Notes: generated by a model from the letters alone, not told the origin. 64,000 nt of DNA from Spiroplasma endosymbiont of Nebria brevicollis (GCF_964030895.1 NZ_OZ034986.1:248001-312000), one strand, 5' to 3'; counted from the first letter of the stretch, positions 22,623 to 33,681 are shown. Numbers and translations: made by a program.

Positions 22623-22903
22623 TTACTTATCTTTTCATTCAATAATATCAACAATAATACCGGATAAATCCAAAACTAAATTATAATAATTACCAACTTT
22701 TAAAGTTAATTTATGTAAATATTTTGAAAAATCATTAACTACTAATGGGTTATACACTTATCTCTTACTTTACCAGTAGGAATATTTGTTTGTTTATTAA
22801 TTTCTAAAAAAGTCAAAACATCAAAATTTAAAAACTTACCATGATTATTTTTATCAGGTATAATCTTATCTTTTTCAATATTAACTAACTGAGTTTTAAA
22901 CAT
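22623..22903 (-). pseudogene. Frameshifted small plectrovirus gene in the SSB position
   Basis: ATG 22903 with a GAAAGGATTGG leader opens 53 codons (MFKTQLVNIEKDKIIPD to KVRDKCITH, stop 22742-22744). The protein continues in the next frame as YNPLVVNDFSKYLHKLTLKV, then GNYYNLVLDLSGIIVDIIEW, ending at 22623. A single indel near 22755 restores about 93 residues. The beta-rich C-terminus and the place just after Rep fit a single-stranded-DNA-binding protein of a filamentous virus, but this is inferred. The break could make the provirus defective. Confidence 0.55.
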
Positions 22904-23307
22904 AAAAATTGCCAATCCTTTCTAAAAATTTTAATAAAAAATTAATAAAAGAATTGGCAAACAATAAGTAATTAAACTATAAATAAAAAATAATCTAATA
23001 AAAAAAGTTTTTAAATGAAGTATTTAACTATCCCGGACAAGGAATTGTATTACCAATTCAAATAAGCTAAATACTATTTAAAAACTAGTTTTAAAAAATA
23101 TTTACTTACAATATTATAATAACATAATAAATAAAAATTTCAACAAATTAATAATAAAATAGCAGACACCATTATTCCTTGTCCGAACAACAACAGTATC
23201 TGCACAATTAAAGTATAACAAAAACACAAAAAAATACAAATATTACAAATAATAAAAATTAAATAATCAAAAATGAAAATATTAAAAACAACAAAATTAA
23301 ATTTTAA
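22904..23307. other. Plectrovirus intergenic region with hairpin and CGGACAAG motifs
   Basis: No gene is seen. Bases 22909-22966 hold an imperfect hairpin (TTGCCAATCCTTT against AAGAATTGGCAA). CCCGGACAAGGAAT at 23033-23046 is matched in inverted orientation by ATTCCTTGTCCG at 23172-23183. These features lie between Rep and the next gene and may be origin or regulatory elements. Confidence 0.5.
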
Positions 23308-24240
23308 TTAATGTAAAACTCTTTTTTGCAAAAATACTTTTTCAATTTTACTTTTATCAAAAACTTTATATAGAAAATCTAAAATTTCATTTCTATTAAA
23401 TTTATTTTTCAATCAATACCTAAACCGTAAACTTTCTAAACTTACATATTGCTGAAAATCTCTAAAATAATCATCAGTAACATTATAATCATAACTTCCA
23501 CCAATTAAATAAGTAACACCTTGTTCACTTTTCTTAGTTTTAAACAAATAAAACTCTTTTGCCTTTTCACACGCTTTAATTAAATCTTGTAAAAGTAAAT
23601 TTTTAACACCACGAACTATAATCGGATTTTTACAATTACGACTAAAAGAATACGCCTGAACACCAACATCTTTTTGATTTAAAGACTTAATATTCTCTTG
23701 CACTTTTGTTACATACTTACTTAAATACTTAACAACAAATTCATTAGTACCTTTTTTAACAACAATTAATTTAATACCCGATTTTTGAGAATATGGTCAT
23801 CACTGAAATATCATACTATAAGGTATTTTACGATTAAAAACTATATGAAAATGTACTGCTCCACGCTTTTGATACTCATAAACATAAAAATACTTCAATT
23901 CACCCATATATTTAGCACGCTTAGGGTCATTTCATCAACGCTTTAAACGTTTAAAGAATATAGAAATATCATGTTTTGCTTTTCTAATATCAGTTTCATT
24001 CTGCTGATAAGTCAAAGTTAAAAAACTTAAAACCTTAGCATCATAAAAATTATGTAATGCTTTTTGAATTAATTTAGACTTAGTACGAACATTATTATGT
24101 CTTAACTTACTATCATTACCAACATTCTTAATACCATTCTCATTACGTTTATTATTCAAAACATCAATTGGCAAAACAACATTCTTAACATAACAAGCAT
24201 AAAAAATCTTTTTAACATAAAAATTATATGAAATATTCAT
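23308..24240 (-). CDS. HUH-type rolling-circle replication initiator (Rep) of the plectrovirus
   Basis: The gene encodes 310 residues under code 4. Motif I FLTLTY is near residue 73. Motif II GAVHFHIVF supplies the metal-binding HXH pair (His130, His132). Motif III is FVVKYLSKYVTK with the candidate nicking Tyr near residue 170. Such proteins nick the double-stranded origin, stay bound to the 5' end and drive rolling-circle synthesis of the single-stranded genome. It is the first gene of the viral operon. A CCCGGACAAG motif lies 11 bases before its start codon. The gene is intact. Confidence 0.85.
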
Positions 24241-24530
24241 TTATAAAACATCCCGGACAAGAATTTTTTAATAAAATTAAATGATTTATAAACTAATACA
24301 AATCTTTAATAATCATATCATAAAAAAATAAAAAAAATATCAAATTTAATCTTAAAATAAACTTCGCGGTGAAAAATGATACTTAATTTAATAATAAGCG
24401 ATTTGCTACAGTACCAATAATTATGTTAGATAAGGATATATTATAGAACCCTATTTTAATTATAACACTTAAAATATACTTTTATGTCATGTTTCTTAAA
24501 ATAATTTAATTTATTTTTTTAATAAAAAAA

Positions 24531-24550
24531 CAAGAGCCTTTCGGCTCTTG
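24531..24550 (-). terminator. Terminator hairpin beyond the Rep gene
   Basis: CAAGAGCC/GGCTCTTG with a 4-base loop is followed on the minus strand by seven T. It closely resembles the hairpin at 17783-17804 at the other end of the provirus in size and placement. Confidence 0.6.
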
Positions 24551-24595
24551 CCTACACAAGAATTATTATTAAGATAATATGTCATTTATAAAAAA

Positions 24596-24663
24596 GGGGG
24601 GGTTATATTTATAAATAAAACTTAAGGTTATTGGGGGTTATAGAGTTTAAATTAGGGGTTATA
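24596..24663 (+). repeat. Three G-run repeats of the form GGGGTTATA
   Basis: Runs of seven, five and four G are each followed by TTATA, at 24596, 24633 and 24655. A related GGGGTATAGAG occurs at the left end of the provirus (about 17858), and GTTATAGGGG at 17882. They may mark viral ends or a regulatory site. Confidence 0.4.
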
Positions 24664-24987
24664 GATTAATTTTGAATTTTTTTTATATTAAAAAATATTA
24701 TAATTGAGTAATGTTGACATACCATCTTAACTTTAATAGGACCTAGGCTATCTAAATCCTTATAAGAATAATAACAAATAAAAATTAAATTGCAAGGAAA
24801 TTTGTTCTTATTTTTAGAAATAAATTATAATTTTGAATTTTTTATATTAAAAAACTATACTCACTATAGGTTTTTAATATAAAATCTACTAATAAAAACT
24901 GATAAAATTTGCTATTCGTTTTGTTAACGTTAATATTCATGTTATTATTATTTAAGTAATAAAAAAAAGTACTAATGAGGTAGAAAA

Positions 24988-26525
24988 ATGAGTATCATTA
25001 CAATTGAAAATTTAACACATGCTAATGGTGGTAAAGCATTATATAAGAATGCATCGCTACAAGTCAATAAAGGCGAACACGTGGCACTAATCGGTATGAA
25101 TGGTGTAGGGGTAAGACTACGTTGTTAAACATCATTAATGGTACGCTATCAGCCGATAATATTGATTTAAATATTCATCCTAAAATTAAAATTGGTTATT
25201 TAGACCAACATCAAGAAGTTAATTTGGAATTAACAGTTTTACAGTATTTGCGTGAAAGTTATCAACATCTTTTTGCACGAGAACAACAAATGGAAGCCCT
25301 TTATGCTAAAATGGCAGAAGAATATACAGAAGAACTGTTAAATAAAGCTATGAAAATTCAAGATGAATTAACTAATCAAGGTTTTGATACAATTAGTAAA
25401 AAAATTGGACGGCTAGTTGATGGGTTAGGAATTAATATGCAATTATTAGAACAAACATTAGGTAATCTTAGTGGTGGCCAAAGAGCGAAAGTCTTATTAG
25501 CTAAGTTATTGCTTAATGAAGACGACTTCTTATTATTAGATGAACCAACTAATTTCTTGGATATTGAACAAATTAATTGGTTAGCAAAATTCTTACAAAC
25601 CTACCCTAGTGCTTTCTTGCTAGTATCGCATGATCGTAACTTTATTAATATGACGTGTAATATTATTTTTGATATTGATAATTGTATGATTACGCGTTAT
25701 GTTGGTAACTTTGAATCGTTTTTAGAACAAAAAAGTTTACATCATCGTCAATACGAGTCAGCATACACAAATCAAAAGAAACTAATTGAAAAATTAGAAA
25801 CTTATATTAGTAAAAATGCAGCCCGTGCATCAACTGCTAAAAGTGCTGAATCACGAAGAAAACAACTTGCAAAAATGTATGTTATGGATAAACAGCAAAT
25901 TCAAGCACCGCCAAAATTTTATTTTAAATATTACAAAACAACAGCATCAATTGCCGTGCAAGCAGAAAAGCTAGAAATTGGCTATGATAAGCCACTAATT
26001 AAACCTTTAACATTTACCATTAGAACTGGTAGTAAATGAGTAGTTAAAGGTTATAATGGAATTGGTAAGACCACTTTTTTACAAACATTAGCTGGTAATA
26101 TTCCTGTTATTTCTGGAAATATAAATCTTGGTGATAAAATGCAGGTCGCATATTTTCATCAAACTGAAGTTATGAGTAGCGTTACACCGTTTAATTATTT
26201 AAAAGAATTAGATATTAAGTTACCTGATGGTGAGGTACGTAAACTTTTAGCTAACTTTGGTTTACGTAGTAATTTAGTAATGAAACCAATGAACTTATTA
26301 TCAGGGGGAGAGCAAACGAAAGTGCGTTTAGCATCCTTGGCATTAAAACCTTGTAATTTATTAATATTAGACGAACCAACTAATCATATTGATGTGCTTG
26401 CTAAAGATTCATTATTAAAGGCATTACAAAATTTTGAAGGAACAGTTTTAATTACTACTCATGATACTAATTTTAATAATAGTTGAATTGATGGAGTATT
26501 GGATTTTGAACAATTAATAGATTAG
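24988..26525 (+). pseudogene. ABC-F family ATPase gene with a frameshift in the first Walker A
   Basis: ATG 24988 (ATGAGG leader) starts MSIITIENLTHANGGKALYK. At the first nucleotide-binding loop the frame breaks: GMNGVG is followed by VRLRC and a stop, whereas KTTLLN continues in another frame from about 25110. The rest is open to 26523-26525, with ABC signature LSGGQRAKVLLAKLLL, Walker B LLLDEPTNFLD, a second Walker A YNGIGKTTF, second signature LLSGGEQTKVRLA and LLILDEPTNHID. The reconstructed length is about 511 residues with two ATPase domains and no membrane part. ABC-F proteins act on ribosomes to relieve stalling or protect from antibiotics. The indel removes the first ATP site unless it is a base-calling error. 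Confidence 0.8.
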
Positions 26526-26542
26526 TTGAATTTGTAAATATT

Positions 26543-26578
26543 AAAAATTCCCTTATTTTTCACAATAAGGGAATTTTT
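26543..26578. terminator. Bidirectional terminator
   Basis: AAAAATTCCCTTAT pairs with ATAAGGGAATTTTT. It separates the convergent ABC-F gene and the RGG-box gene. Confidence 0.75.
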
Positions 26579-26595
26579 AATAGAATTATTTTTAA

Positions 26596-26880
26596 TTATC
26601 CTTTGTTTCCACGGTTACGGTCATCGCGTCCGCGTCCAGCAAATCCACCAGTGTTGTTTCCTCAACTAGAGTCGCCACCACGATCGCTACGTGGTCTGAA
26701 GCTTCCACGATCTCCGCCTCTGTCTCCACCTTGTGGTCTTGCTCCACGTTCAGCGAAGCGTTTTTCACGGTCTTCGGTAATTTTTACAAGTGTTGATAAG
26801 TTTTTACTAATTTCAACTACTTTTTCGTTTAAGGCTTTAATTTCACCTAATAATGCTTCAATTGTTTGATTGTTTTCCAT
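26596..26880 (-). CDS. Small coiled-coil protein with RGG-box tail, 94 aa
   Basis: Residues 1-45 form an amphipathic helix or coiled coil (IEALLGEIKALNEKVVEISK). From residue 43 the chain becomes Arg/Gly-rich and low-complexity (GDRGGDRGSFRPRSDRGGD, then GGFAGRGRDDRNRGNKG). RGG boxes bind RNA. Such a tail is notable in this minimal AT-rich genome, where the gene keeps G- and C-rich codons (CGT, GGA, GGT). The start ATG 26880 has an AAGAAGAGG leader, and an in-frame upstream start at 26955 lacks one. The partner and function are unknown. An RNA-chaperone-like role is possible. Confidence 0.75.
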
Positions 26881-27018
26881 TAACAATGCCTCTTCTTTCT
26901 GGCGCCTAATTGATAAATCTGATAATAATATCTGATGTAATATGATTATAAGCACTTAATTAAGTATAGCATTAATTAAAAGAATGTATAATAAAAAATT
27001 GATTTTTTGATATATTTT

Positions 27019-28944
27019 TTATGATTTTAGTGTGATGTCTTTAATTCAAATTTGGCTTTTATTATCTCCATTTTTTTGACTAGCATCTCCAGCGATAACA
27101 GCTACAATATTGTATGTGTTTGTCCCTTCTGTTAGTGTATAAAAAATTGTAGATTGCAGAGTTTGTTCATCGTATGTACAATGGTCTACAGTTGTATTTC
27201 ATAATTTAGTATCATTATTAAAATCAATGGTTTTTTCAGCACGTGCATAAACGTAAGGAATGTAGGTATCAATTGTTTAAGCAACATTAGTTAGGATAGT
27301 ATCAATAGTTGGTTCATAAGTTTTAGGAAGTCTAAAATCATACCTAAGGGTGAATCAGCAGTAAAAGTATCATTTTTGACTCCTAATAATGATAGTATTT
27401 TATTTCAATTCTTGTCAATAGTATCTTTATCAGAATTATTAATTAAATCTAAAGCATCTATGAAATCTTTATTACTAGATAAGTCCTTTATTTTTTTACT
27501 AAAGTCAATAAAATCAATATTTAGTTTATCATCACTAGTGAAGGTTTTAATAATAGCTTCTAATCAATCATTAATATTATATTGTGTTAAGTATGGTGAA
27601 AGCTTATTAAATGCATCTTTTAATTTATTATTAATAGCATCATGGAATGGTTTTGAACTTTCCATTGCTTGCGTAAATGTTATTGGGTCCTTATCTTTAG
27701 TTGTATTAATAACAACATCACTAAAAATTCCTTGGTTTTTGTCGTTAGCACTAAGTAAACTAATAAAGAAATTAGCAAAATTTTCTGGTGATGCGATTAG
27801 ATTTTTAATAGTTGTCATGACATCTTTAATATTTAAAATCCCTTCAGCAGGATTACTTGGTGTTGTACCATCAGTAATTGATTTGATAGTAGTTGTTGGT
27901 GGAAAACCTAATAGTTGTCATTTAATAACAGGAGTTAGTAAAGAAATTAGTTTTACTGGATCTCCAATAAACGGAAGAATAACGTTTAATAGTTTACTTG
28001 TATCATTATCAACTAATTCATTTTTATCATTGTAAACTAGTGCATCATTTAAGACTTTACCAAGAAATTGACCGCTTGTTGTTTTGTATAAATCATTGAT
28101 TTCAATACTTGTTTTAGCCATAAAGAAACTATCTCAACTAGTGATTTTACTAATATTTTCTTCGGTAAATAAATTTGTTTTGACACTATCTGATGCAGCT
28201 GCGCTTTTTTATCAGAACCACTAGCAGTAAGTCAGCCATCATTTCCGTTTGGACCTAAAACGGTAAGTTGAATACTTTTTGCAATATCACCTTGACCATC
28301 ATTGTAGTAGTTTTTACTATTAACTGTTAAATCTTTTGTTGGATCAAAACCTTTTAACGAGTCTAATAAACCACCAACACTGCTTACTAATGATGGAATA
28401 TCTAATGAGTTATTATTAAATAGTTGAACTAATGCTTGTTCAATTATTGGCTTGCTTTTTTCATCATTTAGTAAAGCAACAACCATTTCTGGTGTAGCAA
28501 TTTGAATAACTGGTAAAAAATTCTTAACTTTTGAAATACTATCCTTTACTTTATTAAAATTATCAGCGGGTGTAATGGGACTATTTTTAATAAAATTTAT
28601 ATCTCCAACATTACCAGTAATGGTTTTATTATAACCTCAGTCATTGACAAAGTCTTGATAACTATTACCATCAATAGTTTCGTTAGTATCATGTTTGATA
28701 TTATTGTCACTATTTTTTAATGTATCATTTAATAAGTTGTTAGTATTAATATTTTGTTGTTTACTTGTTAATAAACTTTTAGTAACAACACTACTTTCTT
28801 GTGCTCATTTTTTGACTTGGTCATAACCGGTATAACTCTTGTGCTTGATGGGGTACCATTATCTTTTGTTTTACATGCTACTACTGGTAAAATCGTAGTT
28901 GAAGACAGGGCAAGAATGCCAATTAGTGATAATATTTTTCTCAT
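27019..28944 (-). pseudogene. Decayed large lipoprotein gene
   Basis: ATG 28944 begins MRKILSLIGILALSSTTILP with lipobox VVAC and Cys at residue 24. The frame stops early, and the protein can be traced across at least three indels (near 28800, 28200 and 27330) and one in-frame TAA (about 27279) to TAA 27019-27021. Pieces include EMVVALLNDEKSKPIIEQAL and ASPENFANFFISLLSANDKN. The reconstructed length is about 640 residues, mostly helical, with a possibly different C-terminal domain. It is a neighbour and distant relative of the intact gene at 29034. The arrangement recalls the paralogous lipoprotein families (named MOLPALP in some annotations, from memory) of spiroplasmas. Confidence 0.65.
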
Positions 28945-28975
28945 AATAATTATTACTCCTTTTCTTTGTTATTAC

Positions 28976-29027
28976 AATCTTTTACAAAAATAGATAGTCT
29001 AAAGACTATCTATTTTTGTAAAAGATT
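28976..29027 (-). terminator. Perfect 25-bp inverted repeat, terminator of the lipoprotein gene
   Basis: Bases 28976-29000 are the exact reverse complement of 29003-29027, with a two-base loop. The repeat lies directly after the stop at 29034 (minus strand). Confidence 0.75.
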
Positions 29028-29033
29028 GAATTA

Positions 29034-31148
29034 TTAATTTATAAGTGTAATAGTTTTAAATTTAAAATTACGAATTCCTTGGAAAGCATTTAAATCTTCA
29101 CTATCAACAAGACTAACTACAAAATGATAAGTAGTACCACCAATAGTATAATTAAAATCATATTTTAAATTAATGGTTTCAATGTTATTAACAGTATTAC
29201 GTTGCATACTAATATTATAAGTATGTCCTAATTTAGCATTAGAAACATCAAAATAGTCGTCATAGTTAGTTTTAATTCATTGGTTATTAAAGTTACTAAT
29301 AATATCTGATAGACCAAGTTTTTTATTAGTGCCAGTAGTACCAAATATTAAGTTTAAAATTTTAGTCAGTTCACTATTTTGGTCAAACATAGCTTTTTCT
29401 AAAATGTCAATGGGCAAATTAGGAGTAAAAATATTATAGTCAACTCCTGGTTTATTACCACCAAGGTCAACATATAATTGTTCAATAGCACGATCTTGAA
29501 TGGGATCATTATTTTTAATAATATCTTTTAAGGTAATCATGGCATCAGTTAGTTTAGTTAATAAGCCATTAGTAGTGTTTAATAAAAATAATTGTGTTTT
29601 AACTAAATCTATATCAACGAATTTTCCTGCAGAATATTGGTTACCAAGTTGAGTAATAAGATTAACAATCGTGTTAACAGTCTCTTTACCTGTAGATGTT
29701 AAGAATCCAACTGCACTATCAACTAAACTATTCTTAGTGTCGTCACCAATATAAGTACTATTTAAAATTGAACCAAGTGGGGCATTAATTGTTCCTATAG
29801 GAACAGTAACCATTATTTTTATGTCATAAGTAAAAGTATCTAATGTTTTATCAGTGCCAGATCACCCTAATAATTTTTTAATAATACTTTTTAACTGTTC
29901 AGGATTGTTTACTAAATTTTTAATAGTATTAGCAATATCTAACAAGTTAAAACTTTGCGTAGTTTGGTTAGTTGGAGTATCTCCAACTGTTAAATGTTTA
30001 ACACCAAGGGTAATATCAGGCATTTCTAAAAGTCATTTTTTAATTATTGGGATAATACCTTCTACAATTAATAAAGGGTATAAAGGGTTGGATAATAAGA
30101 AAGGTACAAATTGTGATATATCTTTTAATAATCCATCTGTGTCAATATTATTGTTAGCATCAATATGATCACTAAGAACATCACCTAAATAACGTGGTGC
30201 TGGTGCTGGTGCTGGCTGCACCGGCGGAACAAGATTAATTATTTCAGGATGGTCACTACTAATTTTTCAAAATAAATAGTTAATTAATGAACCACCGCGG
30301 TATAAATTAAAATCATTTTGTGACCATGAATCAAGTTTATGACCATTAGTAAAACTAATAATGATTGGTGTAAGTCCACTATTTAAGTTTCAATTAGTAC
30401 CAGTTACTCATGCACTATACGGTTTATTACTACTATCTTTTGAATTAATTATGAAATTTTTTAATGCTGCTAGGTCATTTGGTGTTTTTTGTCCTGTTAT
30501 ATCTCATTTACCATTAACTAAGTTACCCATTAATCTACTAATCTCTGGAATAAAATCTGTATAGTTATTAATCAAATTAATTACTAATTGTAAAGTTGCT
30601 GGTTTGTCTATTAGATTACCTTGCAAGGTTTTAAGAAATTCCACAATCGGTCCATGGGCAATCCCATTAGGAGCAATTGCTAAACTATACAAAGTTGGGT
30701 TGTTAAGCGCTGTTAATAATCTAATTTGACTAGCAGTATTAAAACCATTAGTAATTGCTCGTCGAGTGTTAACATTTTTTGTTAATGTTCCAGTTCCTGA
30801 AGCAACAAAAAACTGATTAGGAACAAAACCGTTAATATTGATACTACTATTACTCCCTCATTTTTGAGCAAACTCATCTCAATTATTTACGGTTTGCCCT
30901 TTACTGGCATTAACAATACTTCCATTTTTCTTTTGATTCATAATTTCATCATTAGTACTATTAGTATCACTGTCAATGACTTTGGACATAACAAGGCTTT
31001 TAAGTACTGATGATGTTTGATTAGCAAAACTATGAGCTATAGCATTAGTAGCACGATTAACATAAAAGTTAAAACTACAAGCGACTAGGGGACTAGCAGA
31101 TGAAGTTACTAATAATACAATTCCAATTTTAGTAAACAATTTTCTCAT
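29034..31148 (-). CDS. Large surface lipoprotein, 704 aa
   Basis: The gene is intact under code 4 over 2.1 kb. The signal MRKLFTKIGIVLLVTSSASP ends in lipobox LVAC with Cys at residue 24, so the protein is lipid-anchored outside. The early SFNFYVNRATNAIAHSFANQ segment and many repeated helical blocks are followed by a proline-rich linker (PPVQPAPAPAPRYLGDVL) near residue 310. The C-terminus is a beta-rich domain (HFVVSLVDSEDLNAFQGIRN) shared with the broken paralogue at 49037-51010. It is likely a host-contact or antigenic surface protein. The MOLPALP family label is possible but unverified. Confidence 0.75.
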
Positions 31149-31381
31149 AATCTGGCTCCTTAATAGAGTTTATTAGCGTTTATCAATTGCATTAATTTTA
31201 AAGATTTGGGCGAATAAAATATACGTATAGATACTTTCAATGAGAGAAATATATCTTTAATTGTTAGTGTAATTATACCATATATTATCATTCTTGTAAA
31301 CAATAATATCACTTTAATTTTACTATTTTAATCTAAAAATTCCTAACTATTTAGGTAAATATTTATTTAATTTTATATTAA

Positions 31382-32556
31382 CTAAAAACTAATATTTTGT
31401 TTATTAAGATATGCTACTCTTGCATTTAACATATTAATAAATGTTTTAGAATTATATGCTTTTGCACCATTTCCTTTTAATGACTTTACTAAATGAAAAA
31501 CAGTACTTTCAGCATAACAACCAATATTTCAATCTGCTCCTTGATTAATAATACCTTGAGTATTATTTTTAAAATAATTAAATGTTTTTTTATCAACATT
31601 ATTTTCTAAAATATTAATAAATTGATTATAATTACCGTTTTTAAAAGAAGCAGATGAATCTATATACTTAGTTCAATCAGTAGATTCTTTTTTCTTTCCC
31701 CTTTTACCAACAAATGATTTTCAAAGATAACTAAAAGCATGAAATTTATCTAATATATAATAACCACCTAATAATTTAGCCATTGCTCTTATTGATAATG
31801 CACCATCACCTGCAATTATTAAATTAAGATTTTGAGATTCTAAATCTTTTAAACTATTTATTTTAATATCATAATTATTATTAATAGTTTCAAAAACAAA
31901 ATTATATACTTTATCTTGTGACATATTATCATCATTTTTATATAATAAAAATGCTGTTGTTTTATTTAATAATTTATTTCTATTTTTACTAATATTAATT
32001 TTATGAGTATAAAGATTAAAAATTTTAATACAATGTTTTTCTATTATTCCATAATCATTTCTTAAAAATTCATAACAATCATCAATATCAATATGAAGTT
32101 TTTGATTATCTAATACTTTAATTTTTTCTTTTAAAGGTTGAATAGTAAATTTACTATTTTTTATTATATTACTAATAGTTTGATTTGAAATAGGACAATC
32201 GGGTAACATATCTTTAATATCACATTGTCTTTTACCTTTATGTATTTGTTTTAATATAAAATTTAATAAACGATTAGTATAATTTTTATATTTTAGAAAC
32301 TAATAAAATTTTTTACTGGACATATATTTTCATTAGTTTCTAAATTTTTATATATTCTTAATGGAAGATAAGATTTTCCAAAAGGATTAATAATTAATTT
32401 TTGTCTTCTTTGTATATATTTATATTTATTTTTATCATAAGTTTTAAAATAATTATAATCATAATTTAATAAATCTTGTTCATATTCTTTTATTTTTAAA
32501 TTTGTATATTTAATATCTAAACTATCATAATCATATTCATTATTGATTAAAGTCAT
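31382..32556 (-). pseudogene. UPF0236/ISLre2-like transposase with one frameshift
   Basis: ATG 32556 with an AAAGGAATTAAT leader starts an 87-codon frame ending at 32293-32295 (CPVKNFISF). The protein continues in the next frame (LKYKNYTNRLLNFILKQIHK) to TAG 31382-31384, for a total of about 391 residues. The block NLIIAGDGALSIRAMAKLLG followed by YYILDKFHAFSYL is characteristic of UPF0236 proteins. These are ISLre2-type transposases, also met in mollicute integrative elements (Mbov_0401 family). One T is missing near 32295-32300. It is divergent from the phage genes that begin 96 bases away and may have helped mobilise the island. Confidence 0.75.
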
Positions 32557-32651
32557 GATATTAATTCCTTTCTTAATTATTAATCTAAAATGATTATATA
32601 TAAGAATAATAGTAAATGTTATAATATACATAAGGATAAAAGGTGAATAAT

Positions 32652-33035
32652 ATGCCAAAACAAAGAAAAGAATTAGGTAATTATAAAGAAAAAATACAAG
32701 AGTATTTAAGAACAAATAAAGATAATCTTAAAAAATGTACTAAACAAGAATTAAATTATATTTTAAAGGTTGATAATAAATACATATTTGATTGCCGAAG
32801 AAGACCGACAAAATGACAAAAAGATTTTATTAACGAATATGATAAAGCATGCCTTAAAATAGGCATTGCACGATTAAAAAATGTAACTAAAGTTGCACAA
32901 TATGAATGATTATATTTAAGAACAAATCATAGAGATATGTTTGATGATTTAATAGATAATCAAGATGTAGAAACAAATAATAGTAATATAATTATTAATA
33001 TTACTGAACCAAGAAAAATTGAAAATAATAATTAG
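32652..33035 (+). CDS. Putative small terminase subunit, 127 aa
   Basis: The protein starts MPKQRKELGNYKEKIQEYLR. It holds a helical, basic core (CTKQELNYILKVDNKYIFDC) with helix-turn-helix character and ends in a beta-like tail (NSNIIINITEPRKIENNN), which resembles the C-terminal strand of TerS proteins. It is the first late gene and precedes a terminator at 33036. TerS binds phage DNA at the packaging site and recruits the large terminase, here encoded 7 kb downstream. The call is by position and architecture. Intact. Confidence 0.55.
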
Positions 33036-33060
33036 AAAATCTATATTTAATATAGATTTT
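33036..33060 (+). terminator. Terminator after the TerS-like gene
   Basis: AAAATCTATAT pairs with ATATAGATTTT. It is followed by more T and lies directly after the stop codon. Confidence 0.7.
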
Positions 33061-33156
33061 TTCTTTATTTTAAAGGGTAAAAATGATATAATTATTATGA
33101 AATATGGCTTGACTATTTGCCTAATAATAGGAATTATTATTAATAAGGAGTTTAAA

Positions 33157-33681
33157 ATGGAAAATTTTAAATGAGATGATAAAGTAGATTATTCTAAACC
33201 AGAAAATTTACAAAGATTAGTTAAAGAACATGAAGAATTTATGAAAAATAAAATCTTAAATCCAAAACTACAAGAACAACAAACTAAATTAAAAGAATAT
33301 GAAACTAAAATTAATAGTTATGAAGAGCAACAATTATTTTCTAATATTAAAGATACTAAAAAAGTAAATTTAATTAAAAATTTAATGAGTACTGATAATT
33401 ATAAATCTTTATCTAAACAAGAAGCATTTAATAAAATAAATGAAGATTATAAAGAATTTCTTATTGATAAAATATCAGAATCTTTTAAACAAGAAAATAA
33501 ACCTAATACAAATGATTTTAATCCTAAAACTCTTTTAGATTTACATACAAATAGTATTAATCTAGAAGAATTAGAAAGAAAATTAAATGAAAAAGCAAAA
33601 ACTACAGGTATTACTGACCCTAACGAATTAGAAAAACTTGTAAATTTAGCAAGAGGAAATGCACTTAAATCTATTAAATAG
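33157..33681 (+). CDS. Putative scaffolding protein, 174 aa
   Basis: ATG 33157 follows TAAGGAG. The protein is highly charged and helical (KLQEQQTKLKEYETKINSYE), with predicted coiled coils, and it ends in a small folded tail (ITDPNELEKLVNLARGNALK). Coiled-coil proteins encoded just before the major capsid gene are usually scaffolds that shape the procapsid. The capsid candidate begins 12 bases later. The frame is intact with one TGA Trp. Confidence 0.6.

Larger units (their letters stand above)
17808..24663 (-). mobile_element. SpV1-type plectrovirus provirus (filamentous ssDNA virus)
   Basis: Thirteen adjacent genes are read on the minus strand, in the plan of spiroplasma plectroviruses: an HUH Rep at the upstream end, an SSB-position gene, small membrane and coat proteins, a large virion/adsorption protein and a Zot-like assembly ATPase at the downstream end. 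Except for one frameshift in the second gene, all frames are open. No IS30-type transposase is present, unlike the larger SpV1 forms. The non-coding ends hold hairpin clusters (17888-17985) and repeated CGGACAAG motifs (23032, 23180, 24252). Boundaries are approximate, because no exact terminal duplication could be fixed by eye. Confidence 0.85.
24241..24987. other. Long non-coding region at the right end of the plectrovirus
   Basis: No convincing gene is seen in 750 bases. It holds CCCGGACAAG at 24251-24260, a terminator at 24531-24550, three copies of a GGGGTTATA motif (24596-24607, 24633-24642, 24655-24663), and an AT-rich direct repeat containing TTTTGAATTTTTT at about 24668-24696 and 24828-24856. 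A hairpin spans about 24842-24883 just before the ABC-F gene. Confidence 0.5.

Noticed and set aside
17808..24663. IS30-type transposase within the plectrovirus
   Set aside because: All frames are accounted for by Rep, structural and assembly genes. None carries a DDE transposase pattern.
26662..26955. Upstream start at 26955 for the RGG-box protein
   Set aside because: No ribosome-binding site precedes it. ATG 26880 has AAGAAGAGG at the right distance.
32293..32715. Longer 140-codon start for the transposase frame from 32715
   Set aside because: The extra part antisense-overlaps the TerS-like gene, has no ribosome-binding site and is low-complexity. ATG 32556 has a good leader.
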